A stretch of 64,000 bases of DNA, from assembly GCA_034506395.1 (NCBI GenBank), contig JAPDPQ010000011.1, positions 1-64,000 on the forward strand, given 5' to 3'. A program made the position numbers and the translations under genes. The DNA is from a candidate division KSB1 bacterium (lineage in GTDB: Bacteria; Zhuqueibacterota; Zhuqueibacteria; Thermofontimicrobiales; Thermofontimicrobiaceae). Below the pieces are notes generated by a model, which saw only the letters and a program-made list of their open reading frames with translations, made no database searches and was not told where the DNA came from. How positions within the stretch are numbered: the first letter of the stretch is position 1; each line of letters opens with the position of its first letter. Positions 36,813-46,605 of this stretch are shown here, piece after piece.

Positions 36813-39602
36813 CTATTGCAGCTTCACCATTTTTCGGGTCGCGATTTGGTGAGAGCTTTTATTTGTTGCAGTGATTCGATAGAAATAGATCCCGCTGGCA
36901 ACATTATTGCCCAGGTGATCTTTACCATCCCATGTTACGATATGCCAACCGGCTGGCAGGTTCTCGCTCACGAGGTTGATGACCTTGGCGCCACGCAGAT
37001 CAAACACTTCCAGTTTCACATCTGCTGCTTGAGCCAAATAATAGCGGATGGTTGTCGTCGGATTAAATGGGTTTGGATAATTTTGGCGCAACTCAAAATT
37101 CCGTGGTTGATTGATGGATTGATTCGAAAAAGCCAGCTCTGTTGGGGGTTCAAAATCGATTTCAACATCATCGATGTACCAGCCCAGATCGTTCACCGCT
37201 TCATCGCTGCCGAAATGAAATCTAATCTTGATCGTATGATTCAGAAAGGGGCTGAGATCCACCACAGAGTGATGCCAGAAATTTCCATTCGGGGCTGGCC
37301 CGCCGAAACAAGGTTCGCTGCCCAGAAAGGTATTGAACGGATCCAGCACGCCATCGTAGCCTTCTTCTGGGACAACCACTTGAAAATCCCCCGAATCTAC
37401 CGCAATTTTGATATTGCCACCATCCCAAAAGGTGTCGTCGCTATATTCGTTTTGGTACCAATGCCAAAAAACCAGCCGTGCTGCTGAACGATCCATTAAG
37501 CTGATTTCTGGCGTTTCTAAAATCGATTCCGTGAGATCGCTGTAATTGCCTTTCAAATTGGTCGCCCATAAATGAACGCCTGAATGGGCAGTTTTTGGGC
37601 CAGAACTCGGGATCCCCCATTGCCAATCCCCGAGCGTCACAGGCGTTAGAATTTGCTCCAATTCAAAATCAAAGATCAGGCTATTTTTCAGGTGGAATTT
37701 TAGAAAGCCAATGCTTGGAAGCAACGTCTGGTTTTGATTCGCAGAATTATCGGTCGCTAAAAGTTGATATTTGACTGTGTCCCCCACGGAAAAATTTTCC
37801 GCAGGGATCAATGCTTGATAAAGATTTTCGATCGAGGTCAGATTCATGGTCAGCGTGTCTGCTTTACCTGATTTTTTCAGATAAATCAATTTGACGCTCG
37901 AAATACCGATGTTATCTTTCACATAGGCACTGATTGGAAATTGATCGGCGAAAGCCGAAGCATATTCCAATGGAGTAGGGATAATTTTGGGCGGTTCAAA
38001 ATCTGCCGCCACTTTGAAAGAGAAAGTCGGCCGCGGAGCGCTTCTCGGCAGTAAGCCAACCCTACCTCGTTGGTCCGAGGCGCTAAGATAATAGTAGATT
38101 TGATTCGCCGAGCTCAGCGCCGGAATCAGTCCCTGGTATTCATTGGGATTGCCAGTGGGCTGCAAGAACACTGAATCGAACGGTGCCACGCCCGTCGTAT
38201 TATAAAATAATTTGAAACTGGCCGAATCGAACGGAACCGGCGTGGTTAATACCAGCGCTGGTTTGATAGTAGCTGTAATCAAATACGGTCCAGTACTTTC
38301 AGTGTCTCCCAACGGCCGATGCTGAATGAGAGGCGGCTCCCCTGAAACGTAGGTTAAATACAGCATCGGACCGAGATTTTCTAAGATCTGTTTTTGAATG
38401 AAAGCTGTATCGGGAAAGAAACCAGAGTAAGCAACGCTCTCCGCTGTATTGCCCACTTCAGGTGTAAATCCAAACACCTTGTTTTTGGTCGTTTGCTCTC
38501 CATAAAACCAATCATCTGTGCTACCATTGGTGTTATACAGCTCATAACCTGGTTGTGGTTTATAACGATTATATGCCACACAACTATCGGCTAGCACTTT
38601 AAAAATCGCGTCATCTGGGGTCAATATCGGCGCATAGCCCCAGGGATAGAGCCATAACTGGCCATAGCTATGAAAAGAAAGATTGATGACGAAATGATGT
38701 CGAGAGACAAAGTCGCGAATTGCCTGGGACTCTGGTTCAGAGAAAGGTCCACTACCTCGATAAGTTTGACTGCTAGGGAAAGGACTCGATCCTGAATTAT
38801 CATAGCCCCAATTATATCCGAAATTGCGATTGAGATCGACTCCGTCATAATCGGGATCGAACACTCCATTATTATTGTTATCCCGCTTATTTTTTCGCCA
38901 CCACATTGGATCATTATAACTACTTGGTGAAGTGCCGCTGAACACATATTCATGCCCATCGGGATTGAATGTGGGACAGAGCCAGATCTGTCGGTTATCC
39001 ACCAGATAGGTGACATAACCGTCTTTGCCATAATGATCGATCAAATAATGCATGAAATAAAGGATGATCTCCGGTGTGATGATCTCGCGGGCATGCGTAT
39101 TGGCCATATAAAAGACCTCTGCTTCATCTTCCTCAATCTGGACGTTATCGGAAATTTTCAGCGCCCAGATATCATAGCCACCTCTGCCAACTGTCTTTTC
39201 ATAACTATCGCCAATATCTTCCAACATTGCCAAGTCGGGATGCTCCGCGACCACCTGCTGCATCTCATCAAGCATTTGCTGATAATTATGAAAGTGATCG
39301 AAATAGCCAGACTGGCGTAATTGTCGAGCAAAAGCATCCGCATCGGGCAATAACAGTTCAGTCTTGAAACCGAGCCGAGTAATATTTTGGAGCTCTGTTT
39401 CGATAACTAACGCATTGACCGAATGAGATGCCGGATCGATCGCGGTCACATCGATCCCAGTTTGAAATAGTTCCTTCACGACTTGATTTGGTTTTCCAGT
39501 CAAGTCAATTCTAACGATTTTTCTGGTGAATTGTTGACCCGCCATAGCTGATCCGATAATCATCATTTGAATCAATAGCACCAAAATACTTTTTCTCATC
39601 AT
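36813..39602 (-). CDS. Secreted M14 zinc carboxypeptidase with C-terminal sorting domain
   Basis: 929 residues with a signal peptide (about 1-21). A prodomain-like region precedes the M14 catalytic domain at about 105-415: zinc ligands His170 and Glu173 (NTHARE) and His311 (FHSYGQ), substrate Arg/Asn in NRNFGYNWG, and catalytic Glu382 (FTPEVGN), so all key residues are present. Tandem Ig-like domains (about 430-640) and a jelly-roll segment with immune-inhibitor-A-like features (GWYIDDVEIDF) follow. The last 85 residues are a sorting domain (QNYPNPFNPTTTIRYYL). It is an extracellular or surface peptidase removing C-terminal residues, close to carboxypeptidase T. Confidence 0.92.
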   Translation of the reverse strand: MMRKSILVLLIQMMIIGSAMAGQQFTRKIVRIDLTGKPNQVVKELFQTGIDVTAIDPASHSVNALVIETELQNITRLGFKTELLLPDADAFARQLRQSGYFDHFHNYQQMLDEMQQVVAEHPDLAMLEDIGDSYEKTVGRGGYDIWALKISDNVQIEEDEAEVFYMANTHAREIITPEIILYFMHYLIDHYGKDGYVTYLVDNRQIWLCPTFNPDGHEYVFSGTSPSSYNDPMWWRKNKRDNNNNGVFDPDYDGVDLNRNFGYNWGYDNSGSSPFPSSQTYRGSGPFSEPESQAIRDFVSRHHFVINLSFHSYGQLWLYPWGYAPILTPDDAIFKVLADSCVAYNRYKPQPGYELYNTNGSTDDWFYGEQTTKNKVFGFTPEVGNTAESVAYSGFFPDTAFIQKQILENLGPMLYLTYVSGEPPLIQHRPLGDTESTGPYLITATIKPALVLTTPVPFDSASFKLFYNTTGVAPFDSVFLQPTGNPNEYQGLIPALSSANQIYYYLSASDQRGRVGLLPRSAPRPTFSFKVAADFEPPKIIPTPLEYASAFADQFPISAYVKDNIGISSVKLIYLKKSGKADTLTMNLTSIENLYQALIPAENFSVGDTVKYQLLATDNSANQNQTLLPSIGFLKFHLKNSLIFDFELEQILTPVTLGDWQWGIPSSGPKTAHSGVHLWATNLKGNYSDLTESILETPEISLMDRSAARLVFWHWYQNEYSDDTFWDGGNIKIAVDSGDFQVVVPEEGYDGVLDPFNTFLGSEPCFGGPAPNGNFWHHSVVDLSPFLNHTIKIRFHFGSDEAVNDLGWYIDDVEIDFEPPTELAFSNQSINQPRNFELRQNYPNPFNPTTTIRYYLAQAADVKLEVFDLRGAKVINLVSENLPAGWHIVTWDGKDHLGNNVASGIYFYRITATNKSSHQIATRKMVKLQ

Positions 39603-39866
39603 GAGCTCCTTTCATCTTTTACCTTGATCACTTGACATTTCGCCTGATTGATCCCCATTTGATGGGCATATGATGAGGGGACGATTCTGCTTGATGCAAC
39701 TTTTGAATGACTCCATCACTCAGGGTCGAAATTCTTCCTAAGCCAGAAGGATTGCAACTAAAAATTTGACTGAGAATATTTTCCTTTCGATCTGAGTCGT
39801 CTAACTTTTGCCTATAAAAAAATAAACAGCGAGAAATGCTGAATCAGGATGGCCTTCGAAATCGTT

Positions 39867-40520
39867 TTATAATTCGCCTTTGAACCTCTGTCGCGCATAG
39901 ACATCCAATATCTTTCGGCTTCTCAAATCAAAAATAAACTCAATATCTGCAGCGTACATCAGATCATATTGGTGGGAATGAAAGATCAACTGATTTTTGT
40001 GGGTATCGAACCAGATGGCCCAAGACGGGTTTGGTAGCAATTGCAATCTCGACCCCTCAACGGCAATAGCTTCCTGCAATTTCTCTCGCATGCGGCAATA
40101 TTCATCGCTGACTGTTTTAATTATCTGCCGCGTATTGTACAAAATCTCAAAAGTTAGAGGCGACAAATAGTTGTATTGGAGCGAATCGTGAGCAACGGGA
40201 TATCGCACCGATTGTCGAATGACTTTGCCCCTAATCTTTATTAGCATTCCATCTGGACAGGATAATTTGGTAGATAGGGGGATATAGGAGCGCCCATTTT
40301 CAAATATTCGAACAACGGGAAATTCATCGAGAAACACGCTGCTATCACAATATATCCCGATCGTCTCCACAACTTGATCGGGCGCTGACCGTGCAATCAA
40401 CGACCCTCCCGAAACCATTCCAGATTGAAAAACAGATTGTCCAACATGAAGCTGATAGGTTTGGCTACCGCAGCCAAAGCAAAGGACGGAAATAATCACG
40501 AGAAGAAAGGTCGATTTCAT
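39867..40520 (-). CDS. Lipoprotein of unknown function
   Basis: 217 residues. ATG 40520 has GAAGG upstream. The signal peptide ends in lipobox LCFGC (Cys17). The mature part is mixed alpha/beta without a recognisable motif, although the C-terminal LQLLPNPSWAIWFDTHKNQL, DIEFIFDLRSRKI could be a single beta-sheet domain. It is monocistronic and lies between the carboxypeptidase and the MarR promoter. Confidence 0.7.
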   Translation of the reverse strand: MKSTFLLVIISVLCFGCGSQTYQLHVGQSVFQSGMVSGGSLIARSAPDQVVETIGIYCDSSVFLDEFPVVRIFENGRSYIPLSTKLSCPDGMLIKIRGKVIRQSVRYPVAHDSLQYNYLSPLTFEILYNTRQIIKTVSDEYCRMREKLQEAIAVEGSRLQLLPNPSWAIWFDTHKNQLIFHSHQYDLMYAADIEFIFDLRSRKILDVYARQRFKGEL

Positions 40521-40668
40521 ACGAACCTTCGCTTATGTTGATTGATCTCAGCTTTCAGCTATAATATAGACACCTTCATTTTAATTTTCAACAGAAAATT
40601 TCAATCCTCTCGAAAATTTTTTCATTGGGACGTGGGGATAAAAAAGCCATTTTGTTCGAAAATTTTGC

Positions 40669-40736
40669 TTGATAATTTTGTTTAAATTTAGTATCTTTGA
40701 CCTTGCAAATAATTGACACTATCAATTAAAATTGAT
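40669..40736 (+). promoter_or_regulatory. marR promoter with downstream palindromic operator
   Basis: -35 TTGATA (40669-40674), a 17-bp spacer and -10 TATCTT (40692-40697). The perfect 16-bp palindrome ATCAATTAAAATTGAT (40721-40736) follows at about +17 to +32, a size and base composition typical of MarR operators. It would suit autorepression by roadblock. Confidence 0.7.
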
Positions 40737-40754
40737 ATCAAGACTTTCCCCAAA

Positions 40755-41243
40755 ATGATCAAGCAATCTATCAACTCCATTCCTGTGGCTTTAGCTGAAA
40801 TTACTTCACGTCTGTTTGCCAATTGTAATGAAAAAGAATTGTTCCATGCAGCGAAATTTGGTATATCCACTGTTGAATTTCGTTGCATCCGAATCCTGGC
40901 AGAAAAAATGCAGCTCAACGTCAATCAAATGGCGCATGAAATGTCGCTGACCAGCAGTCGGGTTACTCGCATTGTCGACAGATTGGTAGCGAAAAAATTA
41001 GTTCGTCGGATAAGCGACAAAAATGACCGCCGGGTGTTCAATCTTTCTTTGACCCCAAAGGGCGAAAAATTGGCCCAGCAATGCATTGCGGAACATATAA
41101 AAATTCACGAGGAAATCATTGGCTATATTCCAGCGGAATATCATCAATCGATGATTCAGTTGCTTGAACTATTGAATCAGGCAGTGGAAGCCTGGCTAGG
41201 CAAACAAGTGGCATCTTGGGGAGAGGATGTCAATGATCATTAA
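40755..41243 (+). CDS. MarR-family transcriptional regulator
   Basis: 162 residues from ATG 40755. A TTG at 40713 is in frame but falls before the operator. The winged helix lies at about 45-115 (LNVNQMAHEMSLTSSRVTRIVDRLVAKKLVRRISDKNDRRVFNLSLTPKGEKL split over helix and wing), with flanking dimerisation helices. A short spacer of 158 bp leads to the flavin/iron-sulfur oxidoreductase gene, its likely target, so the ligand may be a hydroxy acid or aromatic acid. This is inference. Confidence 0.88.
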   Translation: MIKQSINSIPVALAEITSRLFANCNEKELFHAAKFGISTVEFRCIRILAEKMQLNVNQMAHEMSLTSSRVTRIVDRLVAKKLVRRISDKNDRRVFNLSLTPKGEKLAQQCIAEHIKIHEEIIGYIPAEYHQSMIQLLELLNQAVEAWLGKQVASWGEDVNDH

Positions 41244-41401
41244 TTCAGAGTTGGTTGTCAGGCATTTCTTTTGGTCAAAATAGCAAAAATCACGCTTTCG
41301 TTCGCATTATTTCTGACGGCTCTCATCGCTAAAAGAAGAGGCCAAAGAAAAAAGAAATTGATCAACTAAACACAAAACCAAAAAATCAAGAGGAAGGAAA
41401 A

Positions 41402-44400
41402 ATGGCGAGACTCACAAAAAAAGACATCCTATGGTTGCAGGAAAAGTTTGGTTCGAGAGTGACCTTTGATAAAACTGAACGCGTGTTATATGGGCATGAT
41501 ATTGCTGCCATGCCCAAGCTATTCAAACCGTTGATCGGCAATACCACGCCGGATGCGGTGGTACAGCCGAAGAATGAAGATGAGTTAGTGGCATTAGTGA
41601 AATGGGCTGCGCAAAAAAGAATTCCGTTGACCCCCCGTGCCAAGGCTTCATCGGGCTATGGCGGGGTGCTCCCAACTCGTAAGGGCATCGTCGTGGACTT
41701 TTATCGCATGAAAGAGGTGTTAGATATCAACAAAAATGATTTGACTGTGACAGTCCAGCCAGGTATCACTTGGGAGCAATTGGAAAAGAAGATCGACACG
41801 AAAGGTCTGATGTTGCGGCTTTATCCATCAAGCTACCCTTCATCCTCGGCTGGAGGATGGTTGGCCCAAGGCGGAGCAGGATTCGGCTCGTACGAATACG
41901 GCTGGTACTCTGAAAATGTAGTTTCGGCTCGGGTGGTTTTGCCGTCTGGCGAGGTGAAGGAATTTTCTGGTCATGAGTTGGATCTTATTGCCGATGCCGA
42001 AGGGATTACCGGCATCATCAGCCAAGTGACGATCCGGGTGCAGCCATTGACCAAAATCGATGTGGTTGCGGCCGCTTTCGCCGATCCTGTCAAATTGACT
42101 GCAGCGATGACAGAGGTAGTAAATAGTGATTTGCCGATCTGGTCAATTATGTTCATCAATCCGAGGATGGCAGAGATGAAAAATCGGGCGCCTCAGATGA
42201 TGCATCACGGCCACCCAGTGGGCCACAAGCCGCTGCTGCCGGCTGCTTATGTTGTAACGTTTGCATTTCGACACAAAGACCGCGAGGCCATCTTGGCAAA
42301 ATTGCCCACCATCGTCAAACATCATGAAGGAGACATGCTGAGCCAGGAAATTGCCGATCACGAATGGCAAGAGCGGTTCAAACTGATGGTTGTAAAACGG
42401 CTGGGTCCGTCGCTTGTGCCAGCCGAAGTCGTCGTCCCATTAGAAAATTTCGCTCAAGTGATGAATGAGATCGAGCACAAAGTCGATCAGCCCGTAGTGA
42501 AAGAAGGTGTGATAATTAAGCGAGGCAAGAGCGGCAAACCGGAGGTCGTCATTCTGGGCTTTATCCCCAGCGATCAAAGGAAATTCTCCTACAATTTGGT
42601 GTTCGGCCTGGTGCTGACGATTCTGAAAATAGCGGAGCGAAATGGCGGCCGACCGTATTCAACAGGCCTTTATTTCTCCAGCCGCAAGAACCAAATTCTA
42701 GGCAAGGATCGGGTCAATCGAATTAAAGCATTCAAAAAGAGAATCGATCCGAAAGGGATATTGAACCCCGATAAAGTGATGGGGGGCAAGCTAATCGGTC
42801 GTATTTTGGGCATGGCCAACCTGTTGGAGCCGTTGGCACGACCGTTCGGTAACTTGCTTATTTCCAAAGTTGGAGAAAAGCCAGATCCAACCCCTATCAA
42901 GGACATCCCGGGCGATGTTGCCTGGTACGCCTACGCTTGTTCTCAGTGCGGCTACTGCGTTGATGAATGCGATCAATTCTACGGCCGCGGCTGGGAGAGC
43001 CAATCGCCGCGCGGCAAATGGTACTGGCTGCGCGAATATTTGGAAGGCAGGGCCAAGTGGGATCAGAAAATGGTCGATACGATTCTGGTTTGCACCACCT
43101 GTGAATTGTGCAATTTGCGCTGCTCTGCCTCGTTGCCTATTGAACAATCATGGATGAAACTTCGCGGGAAATTGATCCACGAGCAAGATCGCATGACGTT
43201 CCCACCATTTGAGATGATGGCGGCTGCGCTGCGTGCTGAGGGCAATATCTGGGCTGGCTACCGTAAAGATCGAACCCAATGGTTTCCGAAAGAACTTTGG
43301 GAGAAACATGGCCCAGATCGAAAGAGCAAGATAGTTTATTTCGCAGGATGCACTGCTTCCTATGTGGAGAACGATATCGGTGCCGCTTCTGTGACCCTTC
43401 TGGACGCCGCAGGGGTCGATTTCACTTATCTGGGCAAGGCCGAAAATTGTTGCGGGACGCCCATGCTCGTTGCTGGCAAATGGGAGCTGTTTGCTGAAAT
43501 CATGAAGAAGAACATTGCCGCCGTTAAGGCGGTCGGTGGCGATACGGTCGTCACCTCCTGCCCTGCCTGCGATATGATGTGGCGCCATACTTATAAAGAA
43601 TGGGCAGAAAAATTAGGTATCGAATATGGGATTACAACCAAACATTACAGCGAGCTGGTCGCTGAAAAAATTAAGGCTGGAGATTTCAAATTCACTCACC
43701 CGGTAAAACAGCGAATTACCTGGCATGATTCCTGCCATATCGGTCGTGTCTCAGGCGTGTATGAAGAGCCGCGCGAACTGATCAAAGCCATCCCTGGAGT
43801 TGAATTCGTAGAGATGCGGCATAATCGGCAGGAAGGTCATTGCTGTGGCAGCGTGCTTACTTTGATTAAAGAGCCTCTGGTTGCTCATGAAGTTGGCAAG
43901 ACGCGATTGGACGATGCCATCGAGAACCGCTCCGAGGCAGTCTTGGCGCTCTGCCCGTGCTGCGAATTTCAGTTACGCGTGACCCAACAGAAAAAGGCGT
44001 TGTCGCTTGAAATCCACGATCTGGCAGCGTTCGCCTGCAAAGCCTTAGGGAAGACCTTTGCCGATCCCAATCCCGAAGTAACCCGTCAATGGGCTGTTTT
44101 CGAGAGCATGATCGCGCTAATGACACCCCAGGGATTCGCCAATTTGATGGATACCATGTGGCCCGAACTGCTCAACGCTATGCCATTGGGCATGGGAGGA
44201 ATGATGAAATTCATCGGCAAACTTGGCTTCATTGGCGATGCCATGTTCGCCATGATGAAACCTTTGTTCCCCATCCTATTTCCCAAATTGTTGCCAGGCA
44301 TGATGCCTAAGGTCATGCCGACCATGCTCGCTCGGGTTGGTGCACAGATCCCCATGCCCGATTACATGGCCGAACAAATGCCCGAACTAATGCCCAAAGT

Positions 44401-44494
44401 CATGGACAACTTGATGCCGAAGATGCTGCCGGATGTCGTGCCTTTGGTCGTGCCTAAGATGATCAACTATCTAAGGGGACGCACGGCAAATTAA
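41402..44494 (+). CDS. Fused FAD-linked 2-hydroxyacid oxidoreductase / Fe-S (GlcD-GlpC/HdrD-like)
   Basis: 1030 residues, ATG behind AGAGGAAGG. About 45-220 is a FAD_binding_4 domain (DAVVQPKNEDELVALVKWA, PSSYPSSSAGGWLAQGGAG). About 225-465 is the FAD-oxidase C domain. About 515-590 has two 4Fe-4S sites, CSQCGYCVDEC and CTTCELCNLRC. About 645-880 has two CCG domains (AENCCGTPM, SCPACDMMW; DSCHIGRVSGVYEEPREL, GHCCGSVLTL) as in GlpC and HdrD. The final 80 residues are an unusual Met/Pro tail with repeated MPxLMPKVM units. It probably oxidises lactate, glycolate or a related hydroxy acid and passes electrons through the clusters to a quinone or another complex. MarR lies just upstream. Confidence 0.87.
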   Translation: MARLTKKDILWLQEKFGSRVTFDKTERVLYGHDIAAMPKLFKPLIGNTTPDAVVQPKNEDELVALVKWAAQKRIPLTPRAKASSGYGGVLPTRKGIVVDFYRMKEVLDINKNDLTVTVQPGITWEQLEKKIDTKGLMLRLYPSSYPSSSAGGWLAQGGAGFGSYEYGWYSENVVSARVVLPSGEVKEFSGHELDLIADAEGITGIISQVTIRVQPLTKIDVVAAAFADPVKLTAAMTEVVNSDLPIWSIMFINPRMAEMKNRAPQMMHHGHPVGHKPLLPAAYVVTFAFRHKDREAILAKLPTIVKHHEGDMLSQEIADHEWQERFKLMVVKRLGPSLVPAEVVVPLENFAQVMNEIEHKVDQPVVKEGVIIKRGKSGKPEVVILGFIPSDQRKFSYNLVFGLVLTILKIAERNGGRPYSTGLYFSSRKNQILGKDRVNRIKAFKKRIDPKGILNPDKVMGGKLIGRILGMANLLEPLARPFGNLLISKVGEKPDPTPIKDIPGDVAWYAYACSQCGYCVDECDQFYGRGWESQSPRGKWYWLREYLEGRAKWDQKMVDTILVCTTCELCNLRCSASLPIEQSWMKLRGKLIHEQDRMTFPPFEMMAAALRAEGNIWAGYRKDRTQWFPKELWEKHGPDRKSKIVYFAGCTASYVENDIGAASVTLLDAAGVDFTYLGKAENCCGTPMLVAGKWELFAEIMKKNIAAVKAVGGDTVVTSCPACDMMWRHTYKEWAEKLGIEYGITTKHYSELVAEKIKAGDFKFTHPVKQRITWHDSCHIGRVSGVYEEPRELIKAIPGVEFVEMRHNRQEGHCCGSVLTLIKEPLVAHEVGKTRLDDAIENRSEAVLALCPCCEFQLRVTQQKKALSLEIHDLAAFACKALGKTFADPNPEVTRQWAVFESMIALMTPQGFANLMDTMWPELLNAMPLGMGGMMKFIGKLGFIGDAMFAMMKPLFPILFPKLLPGMMPKVMPTMLARVGAQIPMPDYMAEQMPELMPKVMDNLMPKMLPDVVPLVVPKMINYLRGRTAN

Positions 44495-44504
44495 TCACAA
44501 ATAA

Positions 44505-44545
44505 AAAACTGATTCCATCCGCTCTATGCGGATGGAATCAGTTTT
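44505..44545 (+). terminator. Strong rho-independent terminator
   Basis: A perfect 18-bp stem (44505-44522 with 44528-44545; arms run AAAACTGATTCC...GGAATCAGTTTT) with a 5-nt loop TCTAT, 11 nt after the oxidoreductase stop codon. Confidence 0.92.
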
Positions 44546-44822
44546 CTACGCGCGAAACGATTTAAAAATAAATCGAAGTAAGCCAAGGCAAATTGACGCT
44601 TCTGAACTTTTATCGCTCAGGAGCATAATGGCCCTTTCTCAAAAAACCGAATCCTCGAAATCAAATAGCTCTTTTATTTCCTCTGAAATTGTTTAGAAAT
44701 ATTATCCCACAGCTTCCGATCTCTTTAAAAGATTAGATCGCATCCCTCTATTTCTTTACTTTCGACGTGAGATCCGAAAATTCAAGCTTAATTTCAAATG
44801 GCTCACCTCGAGCTGAATGTGG
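44546..44822. other. Intergenic region, nothing recognised
   Basis: Between the strong terminator and the 3' end of the leftward RNase HIII gene. No gene-like frame or clear structure. Confidence 0.4.
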
Positions 44823-45800
44823 TTATGCATTTTCAAATGAATTTTCGTTGTCAATTGTAGTTATCAATTCACCCAGTTTCATTTGCTTTCGCTCCGCATC
44901 AGTGAGGTTACGAATTTGATCAGTCGTTTTGAAATGGACCTTCGCCACATTTACCAAAGCTTGAGCCCCGAATTTAGCCACTAAGTTTTCAGCAAATGAG
45001 ATGACATTGGTTGCGCCACGCGGGAAAACCAGGCCATACTTTTGGGAGTTGACGTCAAACCAATAGATCGATTCGCTTTTCGCTAGGATCGAGGCAGCAG
45101 CCACCGTGATCTCCTGTTCCGCCTTTGGCATCTGAATCAACTGAATTCGGCGTCCCAATTTCATCAATGCATTTTCGATATAACTTCGATCGCCAAATTG
45201 ATCAGAAATTGCGCGCTGACATCCATGGTGATGAATTAGCAGATTCTCGATCACCCGTGCATGGCCCCAACCCAGCAATCGATTCAAGTTCTTCATCCGC
45301 GATAACAGCACATTATATTTGATCGGGCTGATGATAACGATATTGAATTGCTTTTCTCCCAATAGCTTCTTAATCTGAATGGCCAGATTCTGGATTGTGC
45401 CATCGCTGAGTCGCTTGGAATCCTTCACCCCCAATTTTTGTAGCATATCGGCTTGCGCTTCATTCGCCAGTACCCCAGCAATCACCAATGGCCCAAAATA
45501 GTCCCCTTTGCCCGCCTCATCGGTTCCAATTCGCGTTCCAGAGATTTGGATTGAGGTATATTGCTTTTCCTCTTTCTGATAATGTTGAGCTTGTAGCGTC
45601 GCCAAAAAGGCTTCAACCTTTTTGCGCTCAGCATCATTGCTCCCGCTAATGACAACTTTGCCGTTATTATAAAGGTTCACAACCAGGGTTCTGCTTTTGG
45701 CAAGAAAGACCTGGTGCGGCCGTGGCTCAAAATCATACCCCTGTTCCTGCAAATACGCTTTGAAGCGCTCGAATTTATCTTGCTCAATCGTTAGCGTCAT
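44823..45800 (-). CDS. rnhC: Ribonuclease HIII
   Basis: 325 residues, standard for RNase HIII. Residues about 1-85 form the TBP-like N-terminal substrate-binding domain that separates HIII from HII (FKAYLQEQGYDFEPR, VNLYNNGKVVISG). The catalytic domain starts with GTDEAGKGDYFGPLVIAG (Asp-Glu pair near 94-95), with further acidic residues in LNRLLGWGHARVIENLL, ISDQFGD and KAEQEITVAAASILAKS. It cleaves RNA-DNA hybrids. It lies downstream of pth on the same strand, 66 nt apart, so they may be co-transcribed. Confidence 0.93.
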   Translation of the reverse strand: MTLTIEQDKFERFKAYLQEQGYDFEPRPHQVFLAKSRTLVVNLYNNGKVVISGSNDAERKKVEAFLATLQAQHYQKEEKQYTSIQISGTRIGTDEAGKGDYFGPLVIAGVLANEAQADMLQKLGVKDSKRLSDGTIQNLAIQIKKLLGEKQFNIVIISPIKYNVLLSRMKNLNRLLGWGHARVIENLLIHHHGCQRAISDQFGDRSYIENALMKLGRRIQLIQMPKAEQEITVAAASILAKSESIYWFDVNSQKYGLVFPRGATNVISFAENLVAKFGAQALVNVAKVHFKTTDQIRNLTDAERKQMKLGELITTIDNENSFENA

Positions 45801-45866
45801 TGATGTTCTTTCGATAAAGATGTCTCAACAAATCTGATTTCTGGCATGAGAGGGGATTCATACTGA

Positions 45867-46451
45867 TCACAATCCATTAGCATCTAAAAGCATCTGCTTT
45901 CGATACAACTGTTCCATCACACCAAAATCTTCGGTAAGGCTCTTTTCTAATAATTGAGCTGCTTTATTGAGGTAAATCGGCAGTACCATTTGTTCTTCGG
46001 CTGAAAAATTGCTGAGGACATACGCCTCTACTGTCCCTGTAGCAGGCCGTGACACTCCTAACCGCAACCGCTTAAAATCCCTAGTCCCCAATTTATTGGA
46101 AATGGAACGAAGGCCATTGTGTCCAGCCAGTCCTCCATTGGTCTTAAAACCGATAACCCCAAAGGGCAATTCAATGTCATCATGAATCACCAAAATTTGA
46201 TCTGGTTCGATCCTCAAAAAATGAGCCAGCGGTTGGACGCTTTCGCCACTCAAATTCATGTAGGTTTGCGGCTTGAGAAAATAGATCGTCTCTCCATTCA
46301 AGGAATGACTGGCATATTCTCCTTTGAACTTGTTTTGCCAGGAAAGCTGAGGAAAAAAGGAGACACGTTCCAACATCAGCCAGGCGATGTTGTGGCGTGT
46401 ATAGGCATATTTTGGGCCTGGATTTCCCAGGGCAACGATCAATCGTAACAT
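45867..46451 (-). CDS. pth: Peptidyl-tRNA hydrolase
   Basis: 194 residues. The N-terminal LIVALGNPGPKYAYTRHNIAW contains Asn8-like and the catalytic His. KPQTYMNLSGESVQPL, ILVIHDDIELPFG (Asp) and GGLAGHNGLRSISNKLGT complete the family signature. It recycles peptidyl-tRNA released prematurely from ribosomes. Its position next to tRNA- and nucleic-acid-processing genes (ttcA-like upstream, rnhC downstream) is consistent with a housekeeping cluster. Confidence 0.95.
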   Translation of the reverse strand: MLRLIVALGNPGPKYAYTRHNIAWLMLERVSFFPQLSWQNKFKGEYASHSLNGETIYFLKPQTYMNLSGESVQPLAHFLRIEPDQILVIHDDIELPFGVIGFKTNGGLAGHNGLRSISNKLGTRDFKRLRLGVSRPATGTVEAYVLSNFSAEEQMVLPIYLNKAAQLLEKSLTEDFGVMEQLYRKQMLLDANGL

Positions 46452-46570
46452 TAACAGTCTGCTCTAATCAAAAAAATACTTCGTTTCAAGAATCCTTTGA
46501 CTCCTAATTAGAATCGCTTTTTTTGATCTTTCCATCCGATCAAATATGCAAGACATTATTCATCACATTC

Positions 46571-46605
46571 TGATGACTGATGACTGATAACTGATCACTA
46601 ATCAC
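46571..46605 (-). repeat. Octamer array starting at a stop codon
   Basis: On the minus strand, units of 8 bp around GATCAGT/CATCAGT run from the TGA stop of the TtcA-like gene, so the stop codon is itself part of the repeat (CAGTGATTAGTGATCAG). Confidence 0.7.
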
